64,000 nt of DNA from the NCBI GenBank assembly GCA_039621445.1, contig CP154956.1, positions 37,598,553 through 37,662,552 of the forward strand. Reading direction: 5' to 3'. Source of the stretch: Euglena gracilis (Eukaryota; Euglenida; Euglenophyceae; Euglenales). The notes below the pieces were generated by a model. That model was not told the DNA's origin. It saw only the letters and a list, made by a program, of their open reading frames with translations, and ran no database searches. This document shows, piece by piece, positions 23,138 to 35,320 of the stretch. A program made the translations under genes and the position numbers. How positions within the stretch are numbered: the first letter of the stretch is position 1; the number at the start of each line of letters is the position of its first letter.

Positions 23138-23487
23138 CAGGGGGGGGAAATATGCAACTTGCATAATTTGTATTTTTTTGCATAATCAGGTTTTCCCGAA
23201 ATTTGCATTTTTTTGGATTTTTTTGGATTTTTTTTGCATAAAATATTTTGCCCTGGAAAATTTTTTGTAGTTGGTTGCCATATGTTTGGTTTTTTTTGCA
23301 TTTTTTGCATAAAATATTTTGCCCTGGAAATTTTTTTGATTTTGGGCAGCAAAGCTCTATTATATTCCAGCTTTTTCTCAGGGTTTTCATGCAAGCTGCA
23401 TTTTTTTTGCATTTTTGCATTTTTTTTTGCATTTTTGCATTTTTTTGACTTGCATAATTTGAAGGGCCAAGTTGCATTTCCCCCCCT
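23138..23487. mobile_element. hAT-like element, GGGGGGAAATATGCAA family
   Basis: Starts CAGGGGGGGAAATATGCAA and ends AAGTTGCATTTCCCCCCCT-like. Flanks GACCTATG and GATCTATG match at 7 of 8. The interior is repeats of TTTTTTGCAT and two copies of ATAAAATATTTTGCCCTGG. Lies between the helicase stop and the Ctr start codon. Confidence 0.75.
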
Positions 23488-23770
23488 GATCTATGGCAAC
23501 AGAATAGAAATAGCGCTGCAACAGCGAATGCGCTTCCTTGGGCAGCATTGCGAATGAAGTGCCGCAATCACATATGAGCCCACCCAATGCATTGCAGGCG
23601 GTCTTCAAGGAACGGGATTGTTTCTTTTGGTTGGGGACCGCCACAACCCTCGCACTCATTTCACTGTGCCTGTCCTCAGATACCTCCTCTTTTTTCTTCC
23701 GAGCTGCAAAGTAACTCCCAAGGTGGAGTTAGCTGCCTGGTTGCGCCACCACCTGCGGTCCAACGTGCTC

Positions 23771-26745
23771 ATGGTCCCAGCCATCCTCCTTGGAGTCGTG
23801 GTCCTGCTGGGGCTTTCCCATGCGAGCTGCCCCCAGCATGAGGCTGCTGCGACCACCTCAGTGGCCAACAAATCCGCTGCGGCGCCGTTCTGCCGCGTAT
23901 GTTACACATTTGTCAAAGATCGGCTCCCTAGTTGGGCCCTGGTGTGAGAATTCAGTTTCGAGATGATCTATGGATGGGAGTGAGGTGTATTCTTTTAAAC
24001 ATGGGTGACTGCTGACCATCACCATTTTCAAAGGCCCAGTTTAAAAGCCCCCCCACTTGTAACCCCCTCGGGTTAAAGGATCCTGTCAGCCCGGGGGTTT
24101 ACAGGGGTTTTAAGGTGTACAGCCGGTACCCCATGTACGACCCCATGCAGAGGTTTGAAACAGTGCTTTCTTCGTTGCCATTTTTTTTGTATCCATTTCA
24201 AAGATGTGTACTCTGCCACATTTGATATTGTGTCTTCTGTGGCTGAACCAGTTGATATTGGATGGTGCAAATGGAGGCTGTATGGTCTCGATTTCCATAA
24301 CTGCACTGTTATGTGTGTGGTTCTAGAGGGAAGGTCAACGCCGCCATGTATATTTTGTATTATATGTTTTATTATATTTTGTATGTATGTTTCATGGATA
24401 TTTGCATCTTGTATCCAATCATCATGAAGACCCCCTTCAGGATGGATGGATGGATGGGGCTTTGTGTGGTGTATGAGCACCCGGGAAGCCCGTTGGGGGT
24501 CTGGGGCAGACACAGGTTGCAAATGCAAATGCCAGCACAAACGCTCGAGGAGTGGAAGAGAACCTTGCATTTTCTTCCCTGACTCTGCTTTCACCCAGGT
24601 TGGCCCTCAGGACAGAGAGCTTTCCTCACGAGTGTTATGTATCCTCCTTTGAGCACAACTCGATATGTCTGGAGACTGGCAAGAGGGCACAGGACCAACT
24701 GAAATGCCAGATAGCGCTTTTTGGGATGGAAATGTGCGTGTCGATTCTCTCAGTGTGTTTCGTCCCTAGGGGCCACGCGTTGGGACAAAATTCATCAGCC
24801 ATCCGTCACGTAACGAAGGTGCCCGCTTGCCTCTCTGTCACTGGGAATGCATTGTCTGGCGGGGCATGGAGAAAAGCCCTCACCGCGGCAGGGCTACGTG
24901 ATGGGCCCGTGGTTCACGCCGTCGTGGGTGGAGGACCCGAACGTGTACTGCTCGTTGCTGTGGTTCCGGGGCTGGACGCTGGACACACACTTCAAGTACG
25001 GTGCAGGTTTCCCCTGCTGCCCAAGGTTTGACACCACAGGGATTGTCACCGATCATGGAGACTTGCAATGCAAGTTCCGCGGCCTTTCCATCGTGACCAC
25101 CTGTTGGGGAACTGCAAAGTGAAAGCAAACGAGATCCGCGGAATTTTGACGTCTTTGAACTCCGCTTGATACAATCACTGGAGTCATGTGCGCGCCTCTT
25201 GCACGGAGGGGTTTCTGCGCTTGCTCCGACCTCAACCCCCGACGTAAACTATCGGCCCTTTCTGACTGCAGGCATCGTTGGGATCTTCGCCGCCGGGGTG
25301 CTCAATGAAGCCCTGGCAGGGAACCAGGGTTTGGTGCAAAGAGCCTGTGGGCTGTTCAGATGTGTTGGGGGCAGTGTCTTATGTGTCTGTGTTGTTTGAA
25401 TGTGGAGGTTTGGGCCATTGAGGGAGTGGTCTGGGGATTTGTGAACTAACGTTTGATTTCCGTCTGTTTCGCGGCAGAGAGCCCCTCCTTTCTTGCCGTC
25501 CTCCCAATTTTCGGCCACATTTTTTGTGGTCGAGACCTTGGTGGATTTCTTTTGCACAGGGAGGTGGGGACCCATTTCGTTCAAGCCCAGAACAGAAGTC
25601 TGATAGAGCTCTTGGGGTATTATTCAGATTTTTCCATCGAGAATCAACTCCCCCTACAAAATATATTTGGAATGCCTTAATTCCCCTTCCAATGCGTATT
25701 TTTGGACCCTCGTGTGGAAGGTGGCAGGTTTTCTGGTATTTTGGTTTATTTGGCTGGCTTTTGAGTCCTCTCAGGGAGTTCGCTCAGAGCAACCGGGGGG
25801 TCTATTATTCAGATTTCAAGGAAGGATTGGGGTGCCAGTAAGGATTGGGGAGGGGGGGGCTTAACACCCTGATCACGGGTGCCCTCCTCCGGGCTGTTTG
25901 GCCTCAAACCCTGCTGGGGGCCGCCGGCACTTCGACCAGCTGCTATTGCGGGAGGGGAGGGTGTCCCCCTGGACGAACGCTACTCGATCGCTGCTGTACG
26001 GAGTGCAGATGGTGTGTGTGTGTGGGTGGGTGGGTGGGTGGGTGGGTGGATGGGTTGGTAGGTGGGTGGGTGGGTGTGGGTGTTGTGTGTTGTGTGTGAG
26101 CCACAGGAAGGGGGGTGTTGAAAATTTGCAATTTCTCCAACATAAAGCGTTCAAAATTTTGCATATTTTGACCACAGTTTTTCAATATTTCCCTCCGATG
26201 CTTGCAAGTGAAATTTTTATATTTTGTCGGGATTTTCAAGACTAAAAATTGCATTTTTGGGATTGCCAAAGGATGAGGTACACCAAGGTGCTTTTTTTCC
26301 TCCCAAAAATTGGTTGTTTTTTTCAAAATATAAAATGTACTTTTTTCTTGAACGAATCAGCCTGATGCACCCCTGACTGGACCTGAGGTAACCTGGCCGT
26401 TTTCTGCCACTTCAGGTTAAATTTTTGTTTATTTTCAATTTACAAGGGGGGGGGTCATTATTTTGGGCAGCGAAGTTGTTCCTCGGGGGCTTATTATTTA
26501 GGGGCCATTACTTCAGTTATGGATAGTTGTGGATGATCAGGTTGCAGGGCGGCCATATAAGGTATTCTAGTTTTATGCGGCTATTTTACCCAGAGCTTCG
26601 CCTACCTGTTGATGCTGGTTGCGATGCTTTATGAGAGCAGGCTGCTTTATTGACTTGATTCCTCTCCTTACTTTTCTTGGGGCAAAGTAAGTGGTGGTGT
26701 GGTGAGCCTTGGTGGAGGGGAGGGAAATGATGCACTCAAAAATCT

Positions 26746-26783
<38 letters not shown>

Positions 26784-29707
26784 TCTCTCTCATGCACTCT
26801 CACTCACTCACTCACTCACTCAGTCGCTCACTCACTCATTCACACCACTCTCTTTCTCTCTCTCATTCTTAACGGACATTACAAACTCAACACATTCGCT
26901 TCCAAAACCACAACACAACAACACGGGCACAGTTGTCCTCCTTCCCCTGCTGGCAAAAGGAGTCTGTGCCAGAGTTACCTCTTCTTCGCCCTTGTTCTCG
27001 GTGTGATCACACGCGATGTCCAGTGTGCAGTGAGGCATGAGCTTTGAACTTGGAACATTGATTTTGGCCTGGCTGAGCTAACCCAACGGCGAATAAAAAT
27101 TTAATGGCTGGTGAGCATGGCATCAATCCTATGTGCGAAGCTCAACCACACCATTCATCCCCAGTGGGGAGGTGGGGCTGGGGGTGGGGCTGCCTGATTA
27201 AGTTTGCCAGTTTGCTTGTTCCCAGGTTTAGTTTCTTTGGATCTAGATGTTCCTTGGGGGTTGGCCTGCCAGGAGTGGTCGAAACTGGCCCATTCGGCAC
27301 CCAAGTGTTTTTTTAAGAAATGTTCAAAATCTGCTGCCTTTGGACCTTTTGGGCGGTGTGAAACCGATGGGCGCTCAAAAATGGTTGACTGACCAGTTAT
27401 TGGTTATTTGTCTTTGTTTTTTTTTACAAAGTGATACCTGATGTCGGCAAGCAATTGTATGGGTTTGATTTCTGGAAGAAGAAACCTGGAGGAGCAGGTG
27501 TCGGTGTAACCTTGGTCTGCCTGAAGGAAATTGAGCAATTTTTGAAAGAATCACCAGACCATCAAACCGATGCCTCCATCTGAGTGTGTCATCATCAGGG
27601 AATTTCTTAAGCCGGAGGGTACCCTACCCCGGGGGGGGGGTCCAGCCAGCCAGCAGCCCAAATTCGGGCTGGGAGCCCCCCCTCCCCGGGGGTCAAGTGA
27701 AATAAAGTCGGGTCCAGCCCGGCCGGAGGCCGGGCCAGCCGGCCGAAGGCCGGCCGGCCAATTGTGCTACCCAGCTCACCTGTCCCTTCATTTTTTCCCC
27801 TCATCGCAGCTTCCTCCATCACGGCCCCCCAGCCAGGGTTCGATATAAGGAGGGCGTACATGGTTTAGGTGGGGGGGTGTCCCCCCCCACCCCCCCCCCT
27901 CCTGGCCCGCAGGGGGGGGTCCGGACCACCCCCCCCACCTGCAAGGGGGGTCCGGACCGACCCTCGGGGGCAAAAATTGACCCCCCCCCAAAAAGGGTCA
28001 ATTTTTTCCTCCGGCGCTTCGCGAAAATTTTTTGCATTTTTGGCACATTTTTGCCCCAAAAGTGCCCAAAATGGCACTTTTGGTCGTTTTGGGGGGTCAA
28101 AAATTTTCGGCCACCCTGACCGCGCACCTGTTTAGGTGGGGGGGGGCATCCCCCCCACCCCCCCCCCCCCCTCCTGGCCCGCAGGGGGGGGGGGGTCCGG
28201 ACCACCCCCCCCACCTGTCCTTATATCGAACCCTGCCCCCAGCCTTGACCTAGCTCCACCCATCAAAATGTCGAAAATGGCAAAAATGTGTTAGAAAATT
28301 TTGTTTTTCGTCGACCCAGCCCAGCCCAGCCCCCTCCAGCCCCGCCCCCCCCCCCTCCCCCCCCCACCCCCCCGGGGGGTCCAGCCAGCAGCTCAAATCC
28401 AACCAGCAGCCTTTTTGCCAGCCGGAGGCTGGACCCCCCCCCCGGGGTCCTTAAGGAATTCCCTGGTCATCATAGTGCTTGAAAATAAATAATCTAACGA
28501 GTAATTTAATTGACAAAAATTGTGGGTTCATCAACCCCCCCCCCCTAAAAGACCTGGGTCGTTTTCTCTGGGGGGGTGCTGGGAATCTCCAGGAGGTCTT
28601 AAATCTGGGGGCTTTATTTTTGATTGTCCTTCGTTCCAAAAAGTCATTTTTTTCGGCGCTTTGCGATGTGTCAATTGATCTAAATTGAAATTTCCCATGA
28701 TAAATAATTCATCCTTTTTGTGCCTAAATTAAGATGTGTCGTTATATTCTGGAGAAGTTTTTCACCGTCCCCGGCGCTTCATGCCAACCGAGAGGGGGGC
28801 TTAAATTTGGGGGGTTCTGAATCCTTGGGTTTTTGCTCGGTTGGCCCAGGGAGTCCAAAAGGCCCTCAAAGTGTCCTGAAGGGGAGGGGTTGCTGAACTC
28901 TGATCTCTTTCAGGGTCAGAACAAAGCTTGCCACGGGGTGTTCAGGTTGGTTGGGAGAAACACAGACACTCGTTCAACTCCCGATCCGAAACTTTATCTG
29001 GTTTCTGATCTCCATTCGTCCTGGCTTTTAAAAACCCTCGCATCAAAATTGTTGTTTTCAAAATCAAATTTGTGTTTGAGACCCATGCCAGTCGTTCGGG
29101 ACAGGCCGTACGTATTCCATTTCGCCGCCCCCCCCCCCCCAACAACTCCCCCCAAAGTCCAGCCTGGGAGTTCTCCCCATGGCCCGTGGCAGGGCTTGCC
29201 GTGGGCCACTTCCTCTTCAGCCAGCTGCCTCCTCCCGGCAGCCGCCCGGACGCACTGTGCCTCCTGCCGGTGTGTGGCACTGCGCCATCGCGAACGGGGA
29301 GGGCCTCCCCAAATCAAGTGTCCGAAGTTGCTGGTGTCGCGGTGCGAACTCCGTGAGTTCAAATTTGGGGGTTTGCATCCACTCTTGGCCTCTGCCATCT
29401 GTCCTCCATTGGTATTTCATCCCGCACTGTGCATTCCCAGCGTCCCCAGATTGTGGTGGGAGGAGTGTCGACTTGCACGCAGATGTCTGAGATTCTAATT
29501 CCCATGGCGCATGGCAGAAGTCTCAGGCTTCCTGCCAAGTCGGTTGTTTTTATGGGCCCCCCGTCCTTTTCTGAACTTCCCGGCGCCTAAGACGTGTGCC
29601 GGTGCAACTGTCTGTCGCCCGCCTTTGTGCCACAGCCGGCGATGCCCAAGCCTCCGCCCGCCTGCAGCTGCAGCCCGTGTTGTGGCGGCGCCCGCCTCAA
29701 CCCGTGA
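23771..29707 (+). CDS. Ctr-family copper transporter, multi-exon
   Basis: High-affinity Cu(I) uptake protein; Ctr proteins form membrane trimers whose second helix carries MxxxM. Exons: 23771-23896 (ATG, signal peptide MVPAILLGVVVLLGLSHAS, then a Cys/His/Thr/Ser ectodomain; donor GTATGT), 24892-25000 (ends in WFRGWTLDTHFKYG, the entry to helix 1), 25272-25333 (IVGIFAAGVLNEALAG, helix 1), about 25940-26011 (cytosolic loop into SLLYGVQM), 26594 onward (SFAYLLMLVAMLYES, helix 2 with M-LVA-M), 29193-29269 (LAVGHFLFSQ, end of helix 3), 29636-29707 (Cys-rich tail ACSCSPCCGG, stop TGA 29705-29707). Phases fit for the first five exons and for the last two. Problem: after YES the frame reads RLLY and meets TGA at 26651; no GT donor is present, and about eight residues of helix 3 are missing before 29193. 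Either a small exon or a non-canonical splice is unrecognised, or the gene is damaged. The Cys-rich tail fits the metal-handing C-termini of this family. Family call is strong; an intact product is less certain. Confidence 0.83.
26016..26090. repeat. GGTG microsatellite
   Basis: (GGTG)n/(GGTGGGTG)n directly downstream of the donor that ends the 25940-26011 exon of the Ctr gene. Confidence 0.9.
26748..26865. repeat. CT and CACT microsatellites
   Basis: (CT)n to about 26792, then (CACT)n-like repeats, in the long Ctr intron. Confidence 0.95.
27596..28465. mobile_element. hAT-like element, TTTCTTAAG family, interrupted by another element
   Basis: Ends CAGGGAATTTCTTAAG and CTTAAGGAATTCCCTG. Flanked by a perfect 8-bp duplication GTCATCAT (27588-27595, 28466-28473). 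The interior shares long blocks (GGTCCAGCCAGCAGC, CTAGCTCCA.CCATCAAAAT) with 47497-48001 and 51583-52034. The 402-bp element at 27834-28235 is inserted in it. Lies in a Ctr intron. Confidence 0.92.
27834..28235. mobile_element. Non-autonomous hAT-like element, GATATAAGG family, copy 3, nested
   Basis: Ends CAGGGTTCGATATAAGG and CCTTATATCGAACCCTG. Flanked by a perfect 8-bp duplication CCCCCAGC (27826-27833, 28236-28243). Uninterrupted relatives read CCCCCAGCCTTGATCTAG at this point, which confirms the insertion site. Confidence 0.95.
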
Positions 29708-32700
29708 CCCGCAACGATGACGCTGGGTTGGCTCGCTTCGCAAACCACGCCACGGCAACACGCGACGCCGCAGACGCTGTGCCATTGCTGCAGATTGCAC
29801 CCGCAACGAACCACATTTTTTTTTACCTCTACAAGCGCCCTTTTTTCTGAAACGCCACAAGCACGTTTGAATCCTCAAAATGGTCTTGTGTGTTTTTTTG
29901 TCTTCTTTGAATTTCATGTTTTCATCTTTCTTTTCAAAATGTGTGTGTGTTGCTTGTATTCTGCTCAGGGCGGTCCATAAGTGATGAGAAATTTTTTTCC
30001 CCTTGAGAACCGCCCTTAGACCCAAGGGACAGCCAACGACCGATGCAGGGAACGAATGGGGTCAAAATTCGATTTTCGAAAAACGCATTTTTTGACATTT
30101 TGGGTGGATTGGACGATTGTGTAAAGATTCCAGAAATCATTTTTTTCACCAACTTGTTTTTGCCAAAAAAAAATTGCCTCTTTTGGACCATTTCTCCTGT
30201 GGATTTTTGATTGAATGTGCTGGGACAGGAAATTTTTTCCCTTAAGGACCGCCCTGGTTCTGCTGGTAATGAAGTTGATTTTGAAGGATTTGGTGCATTT
30301 TTGACACCTCCTGTTTTTCTGCTTTTTTTTTATCTTGACAATGTTTTTTTTCCTGCAGCGATTTGTAAATAATATGCCAGCCCCCAAGCTTAGTGTCACG
30401 AGCGTGACTCTGTGACTCAGTGTCATGGGTCGGCTCAGCCTGGCTGAGGGCTGGTCAGAAAACATTTTTTTCAGTCTTTTTTCGGTCGATTTTTGTGGCC
30501 TTTGGTGGGCGCACGGATAGGTTTTCATTGGCGATTAAGTGAATATATGGTCAGAAGAGGTGTGAGGTTGTTGGCGAGTTCCCAGTTCAGGTCCCAGCTT
30601 GAGGATAAAGAAGCTTAAGGAAATTAAGGAGCTTAAGGATTTGCAGTTCCCCCGGGAGGGGGTCTACGCTGTATCTGGTCTAGTGCCCCATCACCCAGCC
30701 CCAGGGGAGTTCTGCTTGCAGCCCCAGCTGGTGCAGTGGACTTTTCTTCCAGTGATCGGCGCGAAGCATCAGGATTTTTTTTGAACTCCCCAGACGTCCC
30801 AAAATGTCCCTTTTGGATTGAAAACCCCTTTACAACATTTGTTGCAACTTATAATTTGAGATTTCGTGATAATTTGCAGCCTTTACCACCAAGCAACGCC
30901 TGGCCCGATCCCCCTGAACGCCCCACACAATGCTTGGCCTGACAGCGATGGTATGGGGCTTCTGCGACTTTTGGGAACAAACTCAGCCAAAAAAACCTCC
31001 AATAAACGCCTGCATTTCTGCATTGGCACAAAGTGCCCGGGGCTACCCAGGGAGGGGGGGAGTATCAAGTGACTTTGTTTCAACCAGTGGAAATCCCAGT
31101 CCAGTGGACCCCCAGGATCTTTGAGCATATCCCTGCAGGGGGCAACCCCCCCCCCCGGGTTGGTGGGGTGGGGTGGGTGACGGGCTTATTTCAGAGGTGA
31201 CTGGTTTTTTTTTGGTCCCCAGATCCTGGAGGGGGGGGTCGGCCAGAATTGATATAAAGTGGATCATCCGGTGCCAGTGACTCAGGATTTACATTTTTCA
31301 CAGTTTTGCATGTTTTGGCCCAGGCAGCTTTTGTGCCCCCCAGGGGATCAAAAGTGGCTCACTGGTTTTCAAAAAAAATTGATGGACTGGCCTATTGAAT
31401 GTGGAAAGTGACTCCCCCAGGGTTGGTTCGCAATGATATGATCCTAGTCTGAAAAGTAGATGAAGGTTTTGGCCATTGACCACACTCCACCCTTGAGCAG
31501 CGGTGATCTGGAAACCTGTTCTATTGATCTGATGTCTGCAAACCTTATGTCCAAGTTCTATGAACAGAAGGGGCAGACAACAGGCTGCTTTCTCTCTCTA
31601 GTTAAATAATTGAACGTTGCCTTGGACCAGAAAAAAGGATGCTACATCTCACGTTCCTCAATGGTGTATCTGTCGAAAATGGTTTTTCCACAAATTCCGC
31701 CAAATTTCTGTGGGGAAAAACATGCAAACCTTCGACGATGGGTCGAGAAAAGATTTTTTTTGAGGGCACACCAGTTATGTATTCTAAAATGTGTAATCGA
31801 GGCCTTGATATTCTATGAATCATAAGCTTGAACCCCCCAAAAAATGATTTTTAAGATGTTCAAGGTCCGAGAACCCCTCTGTCTCCAGGTTGAAGCAGCG
31901 ATGATGGAGATTCCATGTTAATGTCGAGTTATTGCTCGATGGTTGATGACCAGAAGCGTGCATCAGCCACAGCAAATGCTGTATTGCAGCAGTTGAGATG
32001 TGCCAATCAGCTCGCTATTTCAACCTCAGAAAAAGCAAGAGGTGTGATGTGCTGTGATTAAAGCACACACCTATATTTTAATTTTCATCTGAAGCAGTCG
32101 TGTTGTGTTGAATTTTTTTTGGCGAATCTCTCTGTCTGGAATGGCTGCTGGCTCGTTTCTGGGGTTGATTGTGAACGATGAATGCTTTTTTCCCCTGTTT
32201 GCTCCGAGGAATTTGGTATCTTTCAAACCATTAGGCCTTCTGAAGCAGTCACTGAACAAGGCTTTGGAGTAATAACCCCAAACCATGCGTTATTATGATG
32301 GTGATGATGATGAGTGTTGACCCTCCAATCCCCCACCTGTGCTCAAGTTGGGAGAGGGACCCCAAGGATGCATTCTCTAAAGGTATTGTTTTGGTCCAGA
32401 TTTTTTTGTTCTGCAACAGTGCTCCATCTCTTCATCTTCATAGCCATTTTGGCAAATGCAGGGCGGTCCTTGAGGGACGGTACTTTTTTCCCCCTTCTGG
32501 ATCGCCCTTAGGGCACCAAGGCTGGTCCAGGGGTGGAACGGGTTCAGAAACTGAAACGTCGAAAAGCACATTTTTTTGACCTTTTCACGTTTCGACCATT
32601 TTTTTTTGTGGATTTTGCATTGAATGTGCGGGGATGGGATTTTTTTTTCTGAAGACCACCCTGAATATAATTGTGTGTTTCCCCAAGAGCTGTGTGCGGA

Positions 32701-32948
32701 AGTAATTTGAACGTAGGGGAGGCAATAGAGTTATATTTTAGATAGATGCCCAAGCAATTCAAAGAGGAATTTTTTGGGATTGTGTGGTTTCTTACTCGCT
32801 TTTACTCCCTTTCCAAGTGTGGCAACGACTTCTTTGAACCCTCAGTGTGATTTTTTTGAGGATTTTTTTCTTCTTTCTGAGTTCTCCCTCAGATGGAGGG
32901 TGGGAGTAGCCGGTGCCCGCTACCTAGGCTTGGGTCCAGGGCAGACAA

Positions 32949-34200
32949 TCAGGGGATTTCTAAAGCTGGAGGGGACCCTATCCCCCCCCGGGGTGAAATG
33001 GGTCCAGCCCGGCCGGAGGGCGGGCCAGCCGGCCAAAGGCCAAGGCCAGCCGGTCGCAGGTTGGCCAGCCACCACACCTATCCCTGGAAGGAAATGAGTT
33101 CGGACATTCTTGCCGCATCGGACATCCACCAAAAAACCGAAAGAAATGGTTTGCAGCCTTTTGGAATGAGTTGCTTCCATTCCCACTGCACCCATGGGCC
33201 AGGACGTCCATCAAGCGGGTCCTTCAACCAAGCATCATGTGGAGGGAGAAAAGGGCGACGGGTTTTTTTTTTACGAAGGAGAAGGGGTTGCCTTCTAGGG
33301 TGGGGTGCCTGCCCACACCAGAGGTGGGGAGGTTGGCTTTTGGCCCGGCTGGGTGGGGTGGGTCCCAGCGGAGGATCTTTGAGGACCCAGGGAGTCCACC
33401 TCCTAAGAGGGGAGGATTGGGGATGGGGGGCTGTGGGGACCCGCTTTTGGGGTAAATTTTGGGTCCAGAATTAACGCACTTCGCCAAAAATGGAAAATAC
33501 AGAAACCCCCTCCAAAGGACACCCATTTGGACAGATCCCCCCTGGGGCAGACCCAGCCTGAGGTCAACAAATTTTTTTCAAAATTTGTTGATTTTTTTAA
33601 AAAAACCCTGGTCCTGGCTGGACAAATACCAAAATTTTCTTTTGAAAACAGCTCTTTTCCAGTCCCGGGCAATGGTCAGGGGCTGGTTGAATTTGGCCAA
33701 TCTCGGAGGGAAGCATCAGAGAGCCCTAAAGTCCCTGGGCAGCATGCATACCCCCCTCTCGTGGGGGGGGGGACCCACTTTGGGGGGGGGGGGTCGATTT
33801 TGGGGGTCAAAACGTTTCAGAGCTTTGTGCCGAAATAAGACAAAACCCCACCTCCTCGGCGGGGTATCCTCGCCCAAAGGGGTTGGATAATGAGTGGGTG
33901 GTGCTTCCTACCTACCACCACCACACCTATCCCTGCATTTTTCCCCCTCATCATAGTTTCCTCCATCACAGCCCCCCAGCCTTGATCTAGCTCCATCCAT
34001 CAAAATGTCGAGAAGGCAAAAAATGTTTCAGAAAGTTTTGTTTTTCACCGACCCAGCCCAGCCCAGCCGAGGGGGTCGGCCAATGCTTAAGCATTGTCTG
34101 CAGGGGATTTCTTTGACCCTGGGGGGTCCAGCCTCCGGCAGGCAAAAAGGCTGCTGGCTGGAAACGAGCTGTTGGCTGGACCCCCCCCCCCCCGGGGGGG
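32949..34200. mobile_element. Composite TTTCTTAAG-family element carrying a second element
   Basis: The left part, from CAGGGGATTTCTAAAGC at 32949, matches the CAGCCCGGCCGGAGG segment of the 47497 and 51583 copies. At about 33087 it switches to a different sequence and resumes near 33910 with the repeated CACACCTATCCCTG. The inserted block matches 51345-52412 in inverse orientation. The right part is rearranged, so its end is approximate. Confidence 0.6.
33087..33690. repeat. Large dispersed repeat, partner of 51345-52412 (inverted)
   Basis: Reverse-complement similarity runs through GGTGGATGT/ACATCCACC, GGAGGGGGTT and GAAAATTTTGGTATTTG-type blocks. This copy is uninterrupted at the point where the 51-kb copy carries a hAT-like insertion: it reads AAAAGCGGGTCCCC on the complementary strand. 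Confidence 0.8.
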
Positions 34201-35046
34201 GTATAGGAGGGGGGGAGGAGGGGGGGGGGTCCGGGGCTGGAGGGGGGGTGGGTGACTGGTTTTTTTCGGAGCGACTGACTGGTTTTTGGCCCGGACCCCC
34301 CCCCCTTGGGGGGTTCAGCAAAAAACCACTAAAGTGACCCGGCGCTGAAGGTGCCGGATTTTTTTTGGCTTTTTTTTGCAGGTTTTTGGTCAAATTTGCT
34401 TTTGGATTCCAGAGTGGCCGACCCCCCCTCGGGGGAGGCAGTGACTGACTGGTTTCCCGGAAAAAAGTGACTGGCTAGTTTTTCGAAAAGTGGAGTGACC
34501 GCCCCCCCCCCCCAGGGGGTCGGTAAAAAATTGTGTGGTTCAGGGCTCGCTGAAGCCAGAGGTGAACCAAGTCCTGGGCAGGGCTGTGCGAGAATCCTGG
34601 AAACCCTGTGGATGGTGGGGGGGGTCTGACCCCCCACCCAGCCATTTTTTCCGGGGGTAACTTAACTTAGGTCGAATTTCTGCGCCAAAAGGCACCGCTG
34701 TTGTTGTTGTTGTTGTTGTTTTGCGAGTGCTGTGGTGGGAGGGGGGCTGACCACCCCCCACCGGGGTTTTCAGTACCACTCCACCACCAAACATTATATT
34801 TTTACGGCGAAATCTTTCAAAGCATTTCAAGTTTTTTTTCAAGTCATTTTGAGAATTTTGAGAACTTTAAGGCATCTATTTTCCAAGAGCCATCCGATCA
34901 TTGAGCCAACGTCGGCCCAGGTTTAAAATAAAAAAAAGTTCAATTTTTTTTTGAGTTTTGGGTGAAAATGGTTCAGCGATGCCAGAAATCATTCTACCCT
35001 CCCCCTGGAGTTGGCTTGTTTTTGTCGAGATTTTGCGACTTCCTTT

Positions 35047-35320
35047 CAGGGATTTTTTTAAGTTTGGACCCCCGGGGGGGGAGGGGGGGTAGGGTGGGTG
35101 GGTCCGCCGGACCCCCCCGGGGGGGGGTCCCCCCGGAGGGGGGTGGGATATACTTTTCGGCGCCGCAGGCGCCGAAAAATTCTATTTTTATCACTTTTCG
35201 CGATTTTCGGCCATTTTTTGTGGGTCCCCCGGACCCCCCCCCCTCCCCGCGGGGGGGGCCAGGGGGTGGGTGGGTGGGTGGGGGGGACCCCCCTCCCCCC
35301 CGGCCTTAAAAAAAACCCTG
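35047..35320. mobile_element. Non-autonomous hAT-like element, TTTTTTAAG family, copy 2
   Basis: Ends CAGGGATTTTTTTAAG and CTTAAAAAAAACCCTG. Flanked by a perfect 8-bp duplication CTTCCTTT (35039-35046, 35321-35328). The core palindrome TTTTCGGCGCCGCAGGCGCC lies near its middle. Confidence 0.94.

Noticed and set aside
28833-29192. Extra Ctr exon at GGTCAGAACAAAGCTTGC (28916-28940) after a good acceptor
   Set aside because: It encodes a polar segment (GQNKACHG), not the hydrophobic residues needed to complete helix 3.
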